64,000 bases of DNA from Pantoea coffeiphila (GCF_016909495.1 NZ_JAFBFW010000001.1:1-64000); one strand, 5' to 3'; positions 29,979-40,033 are shown, numbered from the stretch's first letter. The notes: generated by a model not told the origin, from the sequence alone. Translations and numbers: made by a program.

Positions 29979-30175
29979 GGCTGGTGGTTCCCCCGAACGG
30001 GCAATCCGCAGCGCAGTACGTAGAGAAGAAGCCAGGATTCGGTCGCATGGACGCGACCGAAAAGCACAGCCGGGCAGGACGCCCGTCTGTGCTGGTCCGA
30101 GAGGCTGAGGAACGAAGTGATGGCACCACGCAAAGCGTGGCGCGAGGACCCGCCCGAGCGGGGTAACCACCAGCC
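29979..30175 (+). repeat. Structured intergenic repeat, copy 2
   Basis: 197 bp bounded by near-perfect inverted repeats (GGCTGGTGGTT and its complement, extending to about 24 bp with few mismatches). Inside are a hairpin with 9-bp stem TTCGGTCGC and loop ATGGAC (30038-30061), and a two-part hairpin (30063-30093: AGCACAG outer stem, C/T mismatch, CGGGC inner stem, loop AGGAC). A CCACGC/GCGTGG hairpin with loop AAA (30126-30140) follows. It is related to copy 1 in inverted orientation. The 259 bases between the copies hold no gene I can recognise. Confidence 0.75.
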
Positions 30176-30215
30176 AGCGCAAGCGCCGTTGCTTCAGGCA
30201 ATACGACCCCAGTAA

Positions 30216-31394
30216 TTACCCGCTAACTTTGACGCTAGCTGCCGCAGTAACCGCACGCTGTACCGCGTCATCAATATCCGTACCGGTCGCTAGTGCCACA
30301 CCCAGACGGCGCTGACCGCGAATCTCCGGCTTACCGAACAGACGAACCTGCAAACCGGCACCGACAGCCGCCTGCAAATTGCCAAACTGAACGTTATCAC
30401 TATCCAGCTGCGGCAGAATAACGGCAGACGCCGACGGACCGTACTGACGAATCCCCCCAACCGGCAGGCCGAGGAACGCGCGAACGTGCAGGGCAAACTC
30501 GGAAACGTCCTGAGAAATCAGCGTCACCATCCCGGTATCGTGCGGGCGAGGGGAAACCTCGCTGAACACCACTTCATCGCCGCAAACAAACAGCTCAACG
30601 CCAAACAGGCCGCGTCCGCCGAGGGCTTCAACCACATTGCGGGCGATATCCTGCGCGCGCTGTAGAGCCAAATCGCTCATCTGCTGCGGTTGCCAGGACT
30701 CACGGTAATCGCCATCTTCCTGACGGTGACCGATTGGAGCACAGAAATGAACGCCGTCAACGGCGCTGATGGTCAGCAGCGTGATTTCAAAATCGAATTT
30801 CACCACGCCTTCAACAATCACACGGCCCGCACCGGCGCGGCCACCCTGCTGGGCATATTCCCAGGCTGTTTCCAGCTGCGAAGCTTCGCGGATAAAACTC
30901 TGACCTTTACCGGAAGAACTCATGACTGGCTTAACGATGCACGGGAAGCCAATTTCATCGGCGGCGGCAAAGAAGGCTTCACGGCTGTCGGCGAAGCGGT
31001 AGGTGGAAGTCGGCAACGACAATTCTTCGGCAGCGAGGCGACGAATGCCTTCGCGGTTCATGGTCAGCTTTGCTGCACGCGCGGTGGGGACAACGTGCTG
31101 ACCCTTTTTTTCCAGTTCAACCAGCATGTCGGTGGCGATGGCTTCGATTTCCGGCACGACGAAGTCCGGTTTTTCCTGGGCGATCAAGGCAGCCAGCGCG
31201 GCACCGTCCAGCATATTGATCACATGGCTGCGATGGGCAACGTGCATGGCAGGGGCATCGGCATAGCGGTCAACGGCGATCACTTCCACGCCAAGACGCT
31301 GACATTCCAGCGCCACTTCCTTACCCAGTTCACCTGATCCTAACAGCATTACGCGAGTCGCCTGTGGGCGCAGCGCGGTTCCAAGAGTCGTCAT
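30216..31394 (-). CDS. purT: Formate-dependent GAR transformylase PurT
   Basis: A 392-residue ATP-grasp enzyme making formylglycinamide ribonucleotide from GAR, formate and ATP, the folate-independent route of purine synthesis. Visible are the N-terminal [23 protein letters not shown]-grasp GYPCIVKP-like [19 protein letters not shown], and [15 protein letters not shown]. Start [10 protein letters not shown] is the family start. A PurR box lies upstream. Confidence 0.96.
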   Translation of the reverse strand: MTTLGTALRPQATRVMLLGSGELGKEVALECQRLGVEVIAVDRYADAPAMHVAHRSHVINMLDGAALAALIAQEKPDFVVPEIEAIATDMLVELEKKGQHVVPTARAAKLTMNREGIRRLAAEELSLPTSTYRFADSREAFFAAADEIGFPCIVKPVMSSSGKGQSFIREASQLETAWEYAQQGGRAGAGRVIVEGVVKFDFEITLLTISAVDGVHFCAPIGHRQEDGDYRESWQPQQMSDLALQRAQDIARNVVEALGGRGLFGVELFVCGDEVVFSEVSPRPHDTGMVTLISQDVSEFALHVRAFLGLPVGGIRQYGPSASAVILPQLDSDNVQFGNLQAAVGAGLQVRLFGKPEIRGQRRLGVALATGTDIDDAVQRAVTAAASVKVSG

Positions 31395-31435
31395 AATCTC
31401 TACCTGATTGAATGGAAAAAACGCGCGCAGTATAA

Positions 31436-31451
31436 ACGAAAACGTTTGCGT
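31436..31451 (-). promoter_or_regulatory. PurR box of purT
   Basis: ACGAAAACGTTTGCGT matches the consensus ACGCAAACGTTTGCGT at 15 of 16 positions. It lies 42 bases before the purT start, predicting repression by PurR with hypoxanthine or guanine. Confidence 0.85.
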
Positions 31452-31498
31452 ATTCATCCTGAACGCTAAACTTGAGTCAAATCCGCTTCAGTGATAAG

Positions 31499-31514
31499 CT
31501 GTATATAAACACAG
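31499..31514 (+). promoter_or_regulatory. LexA box of yebG
   Basis: CTGTATATAAACACAG is a near-ideal SOS operator (CTGT-N8-ACAG), 19 bases before yebG. yebG is a known SOS gene in E. coli. Confidence 0.9.
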
Positions 31515-31532
31515 TATAGCGAGAAGAAAATT

Positions 31533-31829
31533 ATGGCTGTTGAAATTCAATACGTAGTCGTCAGAAAAGGTGAGGAAAAGATGACGTTTGCCAGCAAAAA
31601 AGAAGCCGATGCCTACGACAAAATGCTCGATATGGCCGAAGTTTTTTCTGAATGGCTGACCACCAGTCCGCTGGCGCTTGATGAGCAGCAGGGTGAAGCG
31701 CTGGGTCTGTATCTGGCAGAAAACAAAGATGCACTGCAGCACATTCTGCGCACCGGTAAAATGCCGGAAGAGGCAACTGCTTCAGAAGATGAAACGGCCG
31801 AAGCTGAGGGTAAACTGCGCGCGGTGTAA
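31533..31829 (+). CDS. yebG: SOS-induced protein YebG
   Basis: 98 residues, starting MAVEIQYVVVRKGEEKMTFA as in E. coli YebG. DNA-damage inducible, molecular function unknown; the C-terminus is acidic (EDETAEAEGK). Divergent from purT, with a LexA box in front. Confidence 0.93.
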   Translation: MAVEIQYVVVRKGEEKMTFASKKEADAYDKMLDMAEVFSEWLTTSPLALDEQQGEALGLYLAENKDALQHILRTGKMPEEATASEDETAEAEGKLRAV

Positions 31830-31850
31830 TTTCCGAAGGCAGGGCAGGCA

Positions 31851-32672
31851 TCACTGCGATGCCAGCAGTTGGCTAAGTGCATGCATTGCCCTGCGCGCGG
31901 TTTTCACAGGATCTGCCTGATGAAGATCGTCATTGAATACCTCTAGCCCCAACGGCCCGCGATAGTCAATCTGATGCAGATACTGCAGCAGAGTAGCTAA
32001 AGGAAAATTGCCTTCTCCGGGTAAAAGGCGGTGATGGCGAGCTGTTTCCACCAGTTCTTCCTTTGCTGGCAGTTGCGCCAGGTCGGAAAGCTGCACCAGG
32101 AAAATCTTTTCCACCGGTATGCCTGCCAGGTCATTAACACTGCGCTGGCGAACAAAAATATGGAAAGCATCCACGACCAGCCCGAGGTTAGGGGCATCTA
32201 TTTTTTTAATCAGTTGCCATGCATCCGCGGTATTGTTAATTACGCAGCTCCAGGCCATTGCTTCATAGGCAATGTTCAGCCCTCGTTGCAGTGCCCGATC
32301 CGCCAGCCAGCGCAGATCTTCCTCTATCCTCTCAGCATGGCAGCGACTATCGGTTGAAGCCGGAACCAGCAACGTTGACGCTCCCAGAAGACAGGCCACC
32401 TGCATCATTTTTTCGGCCTCTTGATACTTATCCTTTCGCAGCGCGTCCGGTGCGCCATCAAAATCCAACAGCACCTGATAATCAGTCAGCGCCAGCGGGA
32501 GATCTCTCAGCACGTTGTTCAGCCCGTGAAGACCGGTTCTTGCGGCCTCTACGTCCTGCTGCCACAGCTCAACCTGATTGAAACCGGCCTGACAGGCTGC
32601 CTGTAGTTTTTGTTCGGGTGACCCACCCAGCAAAATGGTATTTATAAATAACGGATTTCTTGCGAAGGTCAT
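31851..32672 (-). CDS. Sugar phosphate isomerase/epimerase family TIM-barrel protein
   Basis: 273 residues of the AP-endonuclease-2-like xylose isomerase-type barrel. The metal-ligand Glu/Asp/His pattern is visible in FNQVELWQQD, IAYEAMAWS, LGLVVDAFHIF and GLEVFND. Substrate cannot be named; relatives include dehydroshikimate dehydratases and sugar isomerases. It is not part of the E. coli purT-yebG-ptrB neighbourhood, so it is a lineage-specific insertion, on the strand opposite yebG and ptrB. Confidence 0.78.
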   Translation of the reverse strand: MTFARNPLFINTILLGGSPEQKLQAACQAGFNQVELWQQDVEAARTGLHGLNNVLRDLPLALTDYQVLLDFDGAPDALRKDKYQEAEKMMQVACLLGASTLLVPASTDSRCHAERIEEDLRWLADRALQRGLNIAYEAMAWSCVINNTADAWQLIKKIDAPNLGLVVDAFHIFVRQRSVNDLAGIPVEKIFLVQLSDLAQLPAKEELVETARHHRLLPGEGNFPLATLLQYLHQIDYRGPLGLEVFNDDLHQADPVKTARRAMHALSQLLASQ

Positions 32673-32867
32673 TTCATCTCCTTAAAAAAGTCGGCAATAC
32701 AAAGGTAGAAACAAAACTTTCACCTCACAACTCCCATAGCCAGCAATGCCATGGCGACTATCGACTCAAAATAAAGGCTAATTTTCCACCGGTTGTGCCT
32801 TCGGCTATTGGCAATCAGGCATCTTGCTGCCAGTCTTACAGGCAGGCACAGCAACCGTGAAAATATC

Positions 32868-34931
32868 ATGACACCACCTAAAGCAAAGAAAGTCCCTCAT
32901 GTGATGACTCAGCACGGTGACACGCGCTGCGACAACTATTATTGGCTGCGCGATGATCAACGGGAAGATCCGGAAATCATCGCGTGGCTCAAAGCAGAAA
33001 ATGAGTACGGCGACAGCCTGCTGGAGCCGCAAAAAGCGTTACAGGCGGAACTGCTGCAGGAGATCATCGATCGCATCCCTCCGCGCGACCAGTCGGTTCC
33101 CTACGTAAAAAATGGCTATCGCTATCAGAGCCGCTATGAAGAGGGCAACGAGTACGCCATTTACAGCCGTCAGCCTGCGGAAACCGCCAACCCCGAACAG
33201 TGGGAAACGCTGGTCGATGCCAACCAGCGCGCGGCGGAAAGTGAGTTTTATGCACTTGGCAGCCTGGCGATTACCCGTGATAACCAGATCCTGGCTCTGG
33301 CTGAAGATTTTCTCTCTCGCCGCATCTACAGCATTCATTTCCGCCACCTGCAGGATGAGCGCAGCTTTGACGATGTGCTGGAAGGTGTGACGGCTGGCAT
33401 GACCTGGGCGAATGACTCGCAAACGCTTTACTACGTGCGCAAGCACCCGAAGACGCTGCTGCCTTACCAGGTCTGGCGGCATACGCTGGGCACCGCGCAG
33501 GAAAGCGATCGGCTGGTTTACGAAGAGCTGGACGACACCTTCTACGTCGGGCTGTATAAGACCACCTCCGAGCAGTTTATTGCTATTTCACTCAACAGCA
33601 GCACCACCAGTGAAATCCTGTTGCTGGATGCGAATGCGCCGGATGCCGAACCGGTGATGTTCAGTCCGCGCCGTAAAGATCACGAATACAGCGTCGATCA
33701 CTATCAGCAGCAGTTTTACCTGCGATCGAACCGCGACGGTAAAAACTTCGGCCTCTATCGCACCGACACCGTTGATGAAAACAGCTGGCAGGCGATTATT
33801 GCACCGCGTGCGGATATCGTGCTGGAAGGCTACTCGCTGTTCCGCGACTGGCTGGTAGTGGAAGAGCGTCAGCGCGGACTCACCCGTCTGCGGCAGATTA
33901 GCTGGCAGAGTGGGGAGGAACGGGCGATTGCCTTCGACGACCCGACCTACGTCACCTGGCTGGGCCATAACCCGGAGCCAGAAGCCAGCAAATTGCGCTA
34001 CGGCTATTCCTCAATGACCACGCCGGATACGCTGTACGAACTGGATATGGACAGCGGCGAGCGTCAGGTGCTGAAGCAGACGGCGGTAAAAGGGTTTGAT
34101 GCCGGTCATTATCGCAGTGAACGCCATTGGATCACCGTGCGTGACGGAGTTGATGTGCCGGTATCGCTGGTGTATCGCAAGGACAGCTATCGCCCCGGCA
34201 GCAACCCGCTGCTGGTCTACGGCTATGGTTCTTACGGCAGCAGCATGGACCCGGATTTCAGCGCCAGCCGGCTCAGCCTGTTGGACCGTGGCTTCGTCTT
34301 CGCCTTAACACACATTCGCGGCGGCGGTGAAATGGGTCAGCAGTGGTACGACGATGGCCGCCTGCTGAATAAGATGAACACCTTCCACGACTTTATTGAT
34401 ATCACCGATGCGCTGGTGGAAAAGGGCTATGGCGATCCGGCTAAGCTCTACGCCATGGGTGGCAGCGCCGGTGGCTTATTGATGGGGGCGGTGATCAACA
34501 TGGTGCCGGAACGCTTCCACGGGGTGGTAGCACAGGTGCCTTTTGTTGATGTGGTGACCACCATGCTGGACGAGAGTATTCCGCTGACCACCGGTGAGTA
34601 TGATGAGTGGGGCAATCCCAACGACGAGCAGTATTATCGCTACATCAAGCAGTACAGCCCGTACGATCAGGTTATTGCGCAGGATTATCCACATTTGCTG
34701 GTCACGACCGGCCTGCACGACTCTCAGGTGCAGTACTGGGAACCGGCCAAATGGGTGGCTAAGCTGCGCGAGCTGAAAACCGATTCGAACCTGCTGGTGC
34801 TGCATACCGATATGGATGCCGGCCACGGCGGTAAATCAGGCCGTTATAAAGTGTGGGAAGAAGTGGCGCTGGAGTATGCGTTTCTGATTGGGCTGGCGAA
34901 CGGCACGCTCACCAGCAGCTCTGCTCACTAA
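32868..34931 (+). CDS. ptrB: Oligopeptidase B
   Basis: A 687-residue S9 family serine peptidase cutting after Arg and Lys in short peptides. It has an N-terminal beta-propeller (about 1-400) and a C-terminal alpha/beta-hydrolase domain. The catalytic Ser533 is in [13 protein letters not shown] and His653 in [12 protein letters not shown]; the Asp is likely in the [14 protein letters not shown] region. The start at [10 protein letters not shown] aligns with the E. coli protein (the ORF extends 25 codons further upstream without homology). Overlaps exoX tail to tail by 4 bases. Confidence 0.95.
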   Translation: MTPPKAKKVPHVMTQHGDTRCDNYYWLRDDQREDPEIIAWLKAENEYGDSLLEPQKALQAELLQEIIDRIPPRDQSVPYVKNGYRYQSRYEEGNEYAIYSRQPAETANPEQWETLVDANQRAAESEFYALGSLAITRDNQILALAEDFLSRRIYSIHFRHLQDERSFDDVLEGVTAGMTWANDSQTLYYVRKHPKTLLPYQVWRHTLGTAQESDRLVYEELDDTFYVGLYKTTSEQFIAISLNSSTTSEILLLDANAPDAEPVMFSPRRKDHEYSVDHYQQQFYLRSNRDGKNFGLYRTDTVDENSWQAIIAPRADIVLEGYSLFRDWLVVEERQRGLTRLRQISWQSGEERAIAFDDPTYVTWLGHNPEPEASKLRYGYSSMTTPDTLYELDMDSGERQVLKQTAVKGFDAGHYRSERHWITVRDGVDVPVSLVYRKDSYRPGSNPLLVYGYGSYGSSMDPDFSASRLSLLDRGFVFALTHIRGGGEMGQQWYDDGRLLNKMNTFHDFIDITDALVEKGYGDPAKLYAMGGSAGGLLMGAVINMVPERFHGVVAQVPFVDVVTTMLDESIPLTTGEYDEWGNPNDEQYYRYIKQYSPYDQVIAQDYPHLLVTTGLHDSQVQYWEPAKWVAKLRELKTDSNLLVLHTDMDAGHGGKSGRYKVWEEVALEYAFLIGLANGTLTSSSAH

Positions 34932-35593
34932 TCATCTATGCCTAATGCCCGCTGCATGGTAATACGCAGATTGGGCTTCAGGTCCGGGATGTTTTTCAGC
35001 ATCCAGTGCAGATATCCCGGATCTTTCTTTGCCACGGTATCAATGGCCTGACCGCGATACTTACCGAACGGGAAGGTGCTTTCCAGTCCTTTCGTCTGCA
35101 TCCTGCGGACCATTTCCGCAGCGTCCCAGCCGCTGGCATCCATAATATGAACCAGCAGCGCAGCGGTGATGTAGCAGTCGTACAGCGCCCGGTGCGCATG
35201 CAGACCGGGTGGGGTAATCACCTCAAGATTCAGCGCATCGCGCAGCGCCTGATTGCCGTACTTGAGGCCGGGCCACAGGCGACGGGCAAGCGTCATGGTG
35301 CAAATCCACTCGCCGTGCATTTCCGGCAGCATCCGGCGATCGAAGCTGGCATTGTGCGCCACATAGTACGCGCTGCCCTGATAACGCCCCACCGCCTGCT
35401 CAATAGTGGGTTTACCGAGCACCATCTCTTCGGTGATCCGATGAATAGCCATTGCCTGCCGGCTGATAGGCCGATCCGGGGAGATCAGATCGCTCATCGG
35501 ATTTATGATCTGTCCATCAACCACATCCACCGATGCCACTTCGACAATACCACCCTGCAGGCCGCAGGTTTCCGTGTCAATCACACGTAACAT
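34928..35593 (-). CDS. exoX: Exodeoxyribonuclease X
   Basis: A 221-residue DnaQ-fold 3'-5' exonuclease used in mismatch repair and UV resistance. DEDDh residues are visible: VIDTETCG (Asp, Glu), AHNASFDRR (Asp) and [10 protein letters not shown] (His, Asp). The C-terminal [16 protein letters not shown] block is a family extension. Convergent with ptrB. Confidence 0.94.
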   Translation of the reverse strand: MLRVIDTETCGLQGGIVEVASVDVVDGQIINPMSDLISPDRPISRQAMAIHRITEEMVLGKPTIEQAVGRYQGSAYYVAHNASFDRRMLPEMHGEWICTMTLARRLWPGLKYGNQALRDALNLEVITPPGLHAHRALYDCYITAALLVHIMDASGWDAAEMVRRMQTKGLESTFPFGKYRGQAIDTVAKKDPGYLHWMLKNIPDLKPNLRITMQRALGIDD

Positions 35594-35605
35594 ACTCTCT
35601 CCCGT

Positions 35606-36364
35606 TTACAGAACTGAGGTGCAGGGTAACGGATGAACCTCCCCCTGCCAATGATTACCGCTGCGGCGGGCAATAATCAGCTGTTCCCCGCTCCCGCCTT
35701 GCACTACCTGACGCCCGTCCGGCCCCCAGAAGGCGCTTTTTCCTGCGCTTTGATAGCCACCTGTCGGCCAGGCGTGATTGGCCATCATCACCGCCATCCT
35801 GTAGTCCCGCGACCAGCGCGCAAGATAATCACAGTCCTGCTGATATCCCTGTTCGGACACCAGTACGCTGGTCGCATAGAGATCGGCACCCTGGCGTGCA
35901 GCATCCTGGGCAAATTTCTCTACGCTGATGTCGGCGCAAATCGCCATCACCACGTTGTGACGCTGATGGCCGAACATCGGCACGGCCACGCCCTGAACAA
36001 AAATCTGCTTTTCTTCACCATACAGATTGCGTTTGCTGTAGGCGAAACGGGTGCCGTCGGGCAGGAACGTTGCCGCCGACAGCCGTACGTTATTTTCACC
36101 GGTCAGCGGCAGCCCGATGCTGATACCCATCTGATATTCTACGGCGGCCTCGGCAAAAACCTGCAGCCGGGGATCGTCGAGGGACAGGGCCAGTTCTGCC
36201 ATCAGCGGCAGTTCATAACCGGTGAGTGACAGTTCGGGAAACATCAGTAAATCAACATGCCGGGAGGCAGCAAGGCGGACAAACTCAAGGTGGTGTTGGA
36301 TATTCCAGGTGATATCGCCAGGGCGGGACCCTGACTGTGCAGCAGCAACGTTCCAGCCGGACAT
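35606..36364 (-). CDS. yobB: Carbon-nitrogen hydrolase YobB
   Basis: 252 residues of the nitrilase superfamily. The Glu-Lys-Cys triad is in MFPELSLTGYE, FAYSKRNLYG and VMAICADISV. Substrate unknown. The start MSGWNVAAAQ has GGGAG 7 bases upstream and is preferred to the longer frame. It lies beside exoX and holE as in E. coli; the E. coli protein is somewhat shorter. Confidence 0.85.
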   Translation of the reverse strand: MSGWNVAAAQSGSRPGDITWNIQHHLEFVRLAASRHVDLLMFPELSLTGYELPLMAELALSLDDPRLQVFAEAAVEYQMGISIGLPLTGENNVRLSAATFLPDGTRFAYSKRNLYGEEKQIFVQGVAVPMFGHQRHNVVMAICADISVEKFAQDAARQGADLYATSVLVSEQGYQQDCDYLARWSRDYRMAVMMANHAWPTGGYQSAGKSAFWGPDGRQVVQGGSGEQLIIARRSGNHWQGEVHPLPCTSVL

Positions 36365-36443
36365 AATGACTCCCATGGTTGAGATTAGGTGCAGTAATGC
36401 TCTGCTGATTATCTCAACCGATGCCCGGCAAAATGACAAGCCA

Positions 36444-36674
36444 TTATTTTTGCTTGGGTTCGTACGGCAGCCGCGAAAGGGAAAGTGACAGCTGGCGATA
36501 GTGCGCCAGCCGCTGGCGGAACCAGTCACGCAGAGCCTCCGGCTGTTCACGTTCTACCATTTCGGCAATCACCGGCATATTATAACGTTCTTTAAACGCC
36601 ACCCCGGCGGCAGCCAGATCGACGTTGATTTTATCTTTTTCTTCCTGCGGCAGCGTGGCCAGGTTAGTGCTCAT
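36444..36674 (-). CDS. holE: DNA polymerase III theta subunit
   Basis: 76 residues, the exact E. coli HolE length, with [24 protein letters not shown] core (here [19 protein letters not shown]) and the C-terminal SRLPYEPK. It binds the epsilon proofreading subunit. Start [10 protein letters not shown] set by homology. Confidence 0.94.
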   Translation of the reverse strand: MSTNLATLPQEEKDKINVDLAAAGVAFKERYNMPVIAEMVEREQPEALRDWFRQRLAHYRQLSLSLSRLPYEPKQK

Positions 36675-36863
36675 GGTGTTCTCCAGACAGTTTGTCGCAA
36701 AAATAATGCAGAAGGCACGGATTAGCAAGTTTACCGGCTAATCGATAGTCGTTATCACCTCGACACTGCTATTCAGGCGGGGTATTCTTTCGGCCTCTGG
36801 TCGCCCGACGCCGCTACTCGCAAGGATGATTGAGCACGATGCGTAACAACAGCCTGAAGTAAT

Positions 36864-37742
36864 ATGTCGCTAACCGGCTTCTATATTTTCTGCCGCTGGC
36901 TGCATTTTGGCGCGCTGATGTCGCTGGCAGGAGCGGGGATCTTTACCACGCTTTTAGCGCCGGCACGATACCGTGCGCGTCTCAGCGTCCGCTTCCGTCT
37001 GCTGATCCAAATATCCTGCTGGCTGACGCTATTCACCACGCTACTGCTGCTGAGTGCCCAAACCGGGCTGATGGGTGATGGCTGGCGAGATATGATCAAT
37101 GCCGACGTCTGGGCTGCCGTGTTACAAACCGGATTTGGCCGTGTCTGGCAGTTGCAGTGTGTGTTGGCAATGCTCGGCTGCCTGACGCTGCTGCTGCAGG
37201 GCAGGCTTCGTCAGCAAATGATGTTGCTGTGTGCGCTACTGCAGCTTGCTGGGCTGGCATTTGTCGGCCACGCTGCGATCCTTGACGGTTGGCTGGGAGC
37301 ACTGCAGCGCGGCAACCAGATCGTCCATTTGCTGGCCGCAGCATTCTGGGCGGGTGGTCTGTGGCCGGTGGCGCTGTTGATGCGAGAAGCTCGCGATGCT
37401 ACCTGGCGCTACGAGGCAATTAAAACCATGATGCGCTATTCGCGCTACGGCCATCTTGCCGTGGCGCTGGCGATTATCAGCGGCGTGCTTGCCGCTCTGC
37501 TGCTGCTGGGATGGCCCCTTGTCAGTTTCCGGCTTTATAGCCAGCTGCTGTTGCTGAAAACGCTGCTGGTTGCCGCGATGGTCGCCATCGCGCTGTTTAA
37601 CCGCTACTGGCTGGTGCCGCGATTTCAGCGCAGTGGAGAGGGGGCTCAACATAATTTTGTCATCGCCACGCTGGTGGAAGTGGCGTTGGCGGCGCTGGCG
37701 TTGCTCTCAGTCAGCCTGTTTGCCACGCTGGAACCAGCCTGA
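36864..37742 (+). CDS. copD: Copper resistance protein D-like membrane protein (YebZ)
   Basis: 292 residues with about eight membrane helices, of the CopD/YebZ family implicated in copper uptake. Features include FCRWLHFGALMSLAGAG, FVGHAAI and NQIVHLLAAAFWAGGLWPV with the conserved His residues. E. coli has copC (yobA) directly upstream and yebY downstream; here yebY is kept but copC is missing. No strong ribosome site is seen before the ATG. Confidence 0.88.
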   Translation: MSLTGFYIFCRWLHFGALMSLAGAGIFTTLLAPARYRARLSVRFRLLIQISCWLTLFTTLLLLSAQTGLMGDGWRDMINADVWAAVLQTGFGRVWQLQCVLAMLGCLTLLLQGRLRQQMMLLCALLQLAGLAFVGHAAILDGWLGALQRGNQIVHLLAAAFWAGGLWPVALLMREARDATWRYEAIKTMMRYSRYGHLAVALAIISGVLAALLLLGWPLVSFRLYSQLLLLKTLLVAAMVAIALFNRYWLVPRFQRSGEGAQHNFVIATLVEVALAALALLSVSLFATLEPA

Positions 37743-37797
37743 TCGGTAGCCAGCACCGGTGTACTGTTTTAAGCACTGTTTGAAGGTATGAAAAGTC

Positions 37798-38133
37798 ATG
37801 AAAAAACTGGCATTAATGTTTGCTGTACTGAGCGTCAGCACCAGTGCGCTGGCCGGGATTGAAACCGTCAGCCGTTTCGATATGGGTAAAGAGAACTGGC
37901 CTTTCACGCGTGAAGAGATGATGCTCAGCTGCGAAAAAGGCAACGTGCTGTTAGCGATTAACGACGGCACGCTGGTGCAGTACCCACTCAATGCGGCGGC
38001 GGAAGAGAGCGTGAAAGCCGGCCTCATCAAGGGCTTCCCGATCGATAAGATGCTGGCTGACGATCCGGCCAATCCGGGGCATAAAAAAAGCCTGGCACCG
38101 ATTATTGCCCGCGCCGAGAAGCTCTGTAACTGA
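37798..38133 (+). CDS. yebY: DUF2511 exported protein YebY
   Basis: 111 residues with a signal peptide (cleavage after STSALA) and two conserved Cys (MMLSCEKG and EKLCN). Follows copD on the same strand as in E. coli. A role in copper handling has been suggested from its partners; not shown by the sequence. Confidence 0.9.
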   Translation: MKKLALMFAVLSVSTSALAGIETVSRFDMGKENWPFTREEMMLSCEKGNVLLAINDGTLVQYPLNAAAEESVKAGLIKGFPIDKMLADDPANPGHKKSLAPIIARAEKLCN

Positions 38134-38303
38134 TATCTGATGGATGCGCTGGCAGAGCCCTGGCGCATCTCTTATCTTCGCATCAGCCCGCGTATTCCGT
38201 GGGAACCCGCCGTTTCTGCCACGTTGATCACAATGCTAACAATCCGCAACTACTTTGCAACATACGGTCTGGCAATCCCCTGCATTTCGTCTATCTTTTA
38301 AGA

Positions 38304-38403
38304 GTCAGGCAACAAGCCTGCATTAATGCCAACTTTTAGCGCACGGCTCTGAGAAGAGCCATTTCCCTGGACCGAAGACAGGAATCGTCTTCGGTCTTTT
38401 TTT
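38304..38403 (+). ncRNA. sdsR: SdsR (RyeB) small RNA
   Basis: The body reads GCCTGCATTAATGCCAACTT, then TTTAGCGCACGGCTCT, GAGCCATTTCCCTGGACCGA and a terminator stem (CCGAAGAC with GTCTTCGG) plus seven or more T. This is almost identical to enterobacterial SdsR. A CTATCTT element at 38291-38297 fits the sigma-S promoter of the gene, which lies after yebY as in E. coli. SdsR represses ompD, tolC and mutS in relatives. The antisense RNA RyeA could be made from the other strand, but its upstream DNA is now prophage sequence. Confidence 0.93.
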
Positions 38404-38480
38404 AAGTTATTTAAATATAAGTAATTATTTTCAACAGGAACGAAATTACACGAAAAATCCACGAAAACCGTTTTCCCGGT

Positions 38481-38720
38481 CTAAATGATCGTGTACTCCC
38501 GACCGCGTCCGTCGAGATACTCATCTGTCTGTTCTACGTTCTTATGCCCGAGCAGTTTTTGTGCAAATTCTTTTCCTCGCTCTTTGCTGTACAACCTGCC
38601 AGCTAAACTTCGGATTTCATGAAATGAGGGCGGGTTTTCCATGGACGCAATCGACGTCAAATTTTTGGCATCAGCAAAAGTGTTGGTGAGTGTATCGGGA
38701 TGCAGAGAACCGTGCTTCAT
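38481..38720 (-). pseudogene. Phage integrase C-terminal fragment (lambda Int family)
   Basis: The 79 codons correspond to the catalytic end of a tyrosine recombinase: PSFHEIRSLAGRLY (His-X-X-Arg), LLGHKN and the tyrosine in TDEYLDGRGREY. This matches the last 80 residues of lambda Int. The N-terminal and core-binding parts are gone; an in-frame stop lies just upstream of its first ATG. It ends about 77 bases after the sdsR terminator, marking an old att junction. Confidence 0.85.
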
Positions 38721-38838
38721 ACGCCTTTGGTGGCGTCACAAATACTGTAGCGCAGGGTTATCCGGTTGCGCTGGTTTATGGGAAACCGCGTATTGGTGGG
38801 GCAATCATTTCAGCGGGGATTTACGTTGAAGAGCAGCA
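38719..38838 (+). pseudogene. 3' fragment of an unidentified phage gene
   Basis: An open frame without a start encodes YAFGGVTNTVAQGYPVALVY then GKPRIGGAIISAGIYVEEQQ and a stop, followed by a hairpin and T run near 38865-38888. Its composition is coding-like, but I cannot name the family. It begins exactly where the integrase fragment ends. Confidence 0.4.
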
Positions 38839-38871
38839 ATAAAACATAATTCTCATCAACAAGGCTGCCAT

Positions 38872-39851
38872 TTGGCGGCTTTTTTTTGGGCAAAATATGG
38901 CAACATCCACCGCAATCAAGGGAAAAAAGCAGGGAGTGCAACGTCACGCACACCTTCGAATAACCTGATGACCTGCAGTTTGTGGCAAAACCCAAAATTC
39001 TTAATTAATGCACTTAAGAGTCTGAAAACTCCTCTTACCCTGGAACAGGGCGGTACAGGGGCAGTGACGTCGGCGGATGCCAGACAAAGCCTCGATCTGG
39101 CGAGTGCCGCTACAACCAGTATCCAGACATCTTCAGAAGATACAGACAATGGAAAAGTTGGCGCATTCGGCATGAGTAGTAATGCATTACCGCTAACACA
39201 GGATTTCACGAACAGACAATTTACCGGTTTTTACAGGACGCCTGTAAAAGCGGGAAGACTGTCCGTTGGTGGTGAAAATTATCTCTGCCAGTCGTGGCAC
39301 TGGGATACATCGAATAAGGTCGTGACAGGGTTTCGTCTGAGCGCCGGCTTACGTTATTTTGCCGGGGGATTCATTAGCGGTGACTGGTAACCCCCGATCG
39401 AGTTTTATACGACAGCAAATACAACGGTTGATTCGAACAATTTAATTAAAAGCGCCTCTCCTATTGTCCGCCTTCCAAATGATGTGGACCAGATGCAGCC
39501 AGACTTCGCTATCGAAGGACAACATGTTCTTACCGGACTGTTTTCAGTGAATCCCGAAGATAAAGGTGTACGTGCTCAGAAGGCGGGGACGGGAGTGTAC
39601 GTTGTCAGAGGCGCGCAGGCACTCGCTGTCGAAGGATGGACGATTGAGGGACCACAGGACAGTAATGGCAACCGGCTGTACTTTATTGAAACCGATACCG
39701 CAGAAGAGGGTGTGATACCGTGCGCGTCTTCTCGCGCCGGTTCGACGTCAACACCGCAAGCATCGTGGCGGGTGATCCCATGGATATTCCGTGCGGTAGG
39801 TGGATCGACCTGCACCTTCAGATGCCTGAGGACTCTGTATGGAACCAGTGA
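38872..39851 (+). pseudogene. Broken phage tail fibre gene
   Basis: A fibre gene in three pieces. The first runs to an in-frame TAA at 39388 and holds the typical LEQGGTGAVTSADARQSLDL repeat and a GDW end. The same frame continues past the stop with PPIEFYTTANTTVDSNN and VLTGLFSVNPEDKGVRAQKA. Near 39718 the frame shifts by one and continues TVRVFSRRFDVNTASIVAGD to the natural stop at 39851. One nonsense change and one indel therefore separate it from an intact gene; the N-terminus is also damaged. Confidence 0.75.
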
Positions 39852-40033
39852 ACAAAGGAAGACGAGAGTTCCGCTGCAGACGCCGTATGAGTGGGAAAAA
39901 CTTGTAATGGTTCCAATAATACTGCGAATAATTGATCTGTTTAATCGATCGATTAGGGCAAATTGATCTTTAAAAGCGATTATATTTCGCTCCATTCTTA
40001 TTGCACGATGATGCCCTGAAGGAGGTGGTAAAA

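Noticed and set aside
29516..30175. CRISPR array
   Set aside because: The repeats are two long inverted copies with internal hairpins, not short direct repeats with unique spacers; no cas genes are nearby.
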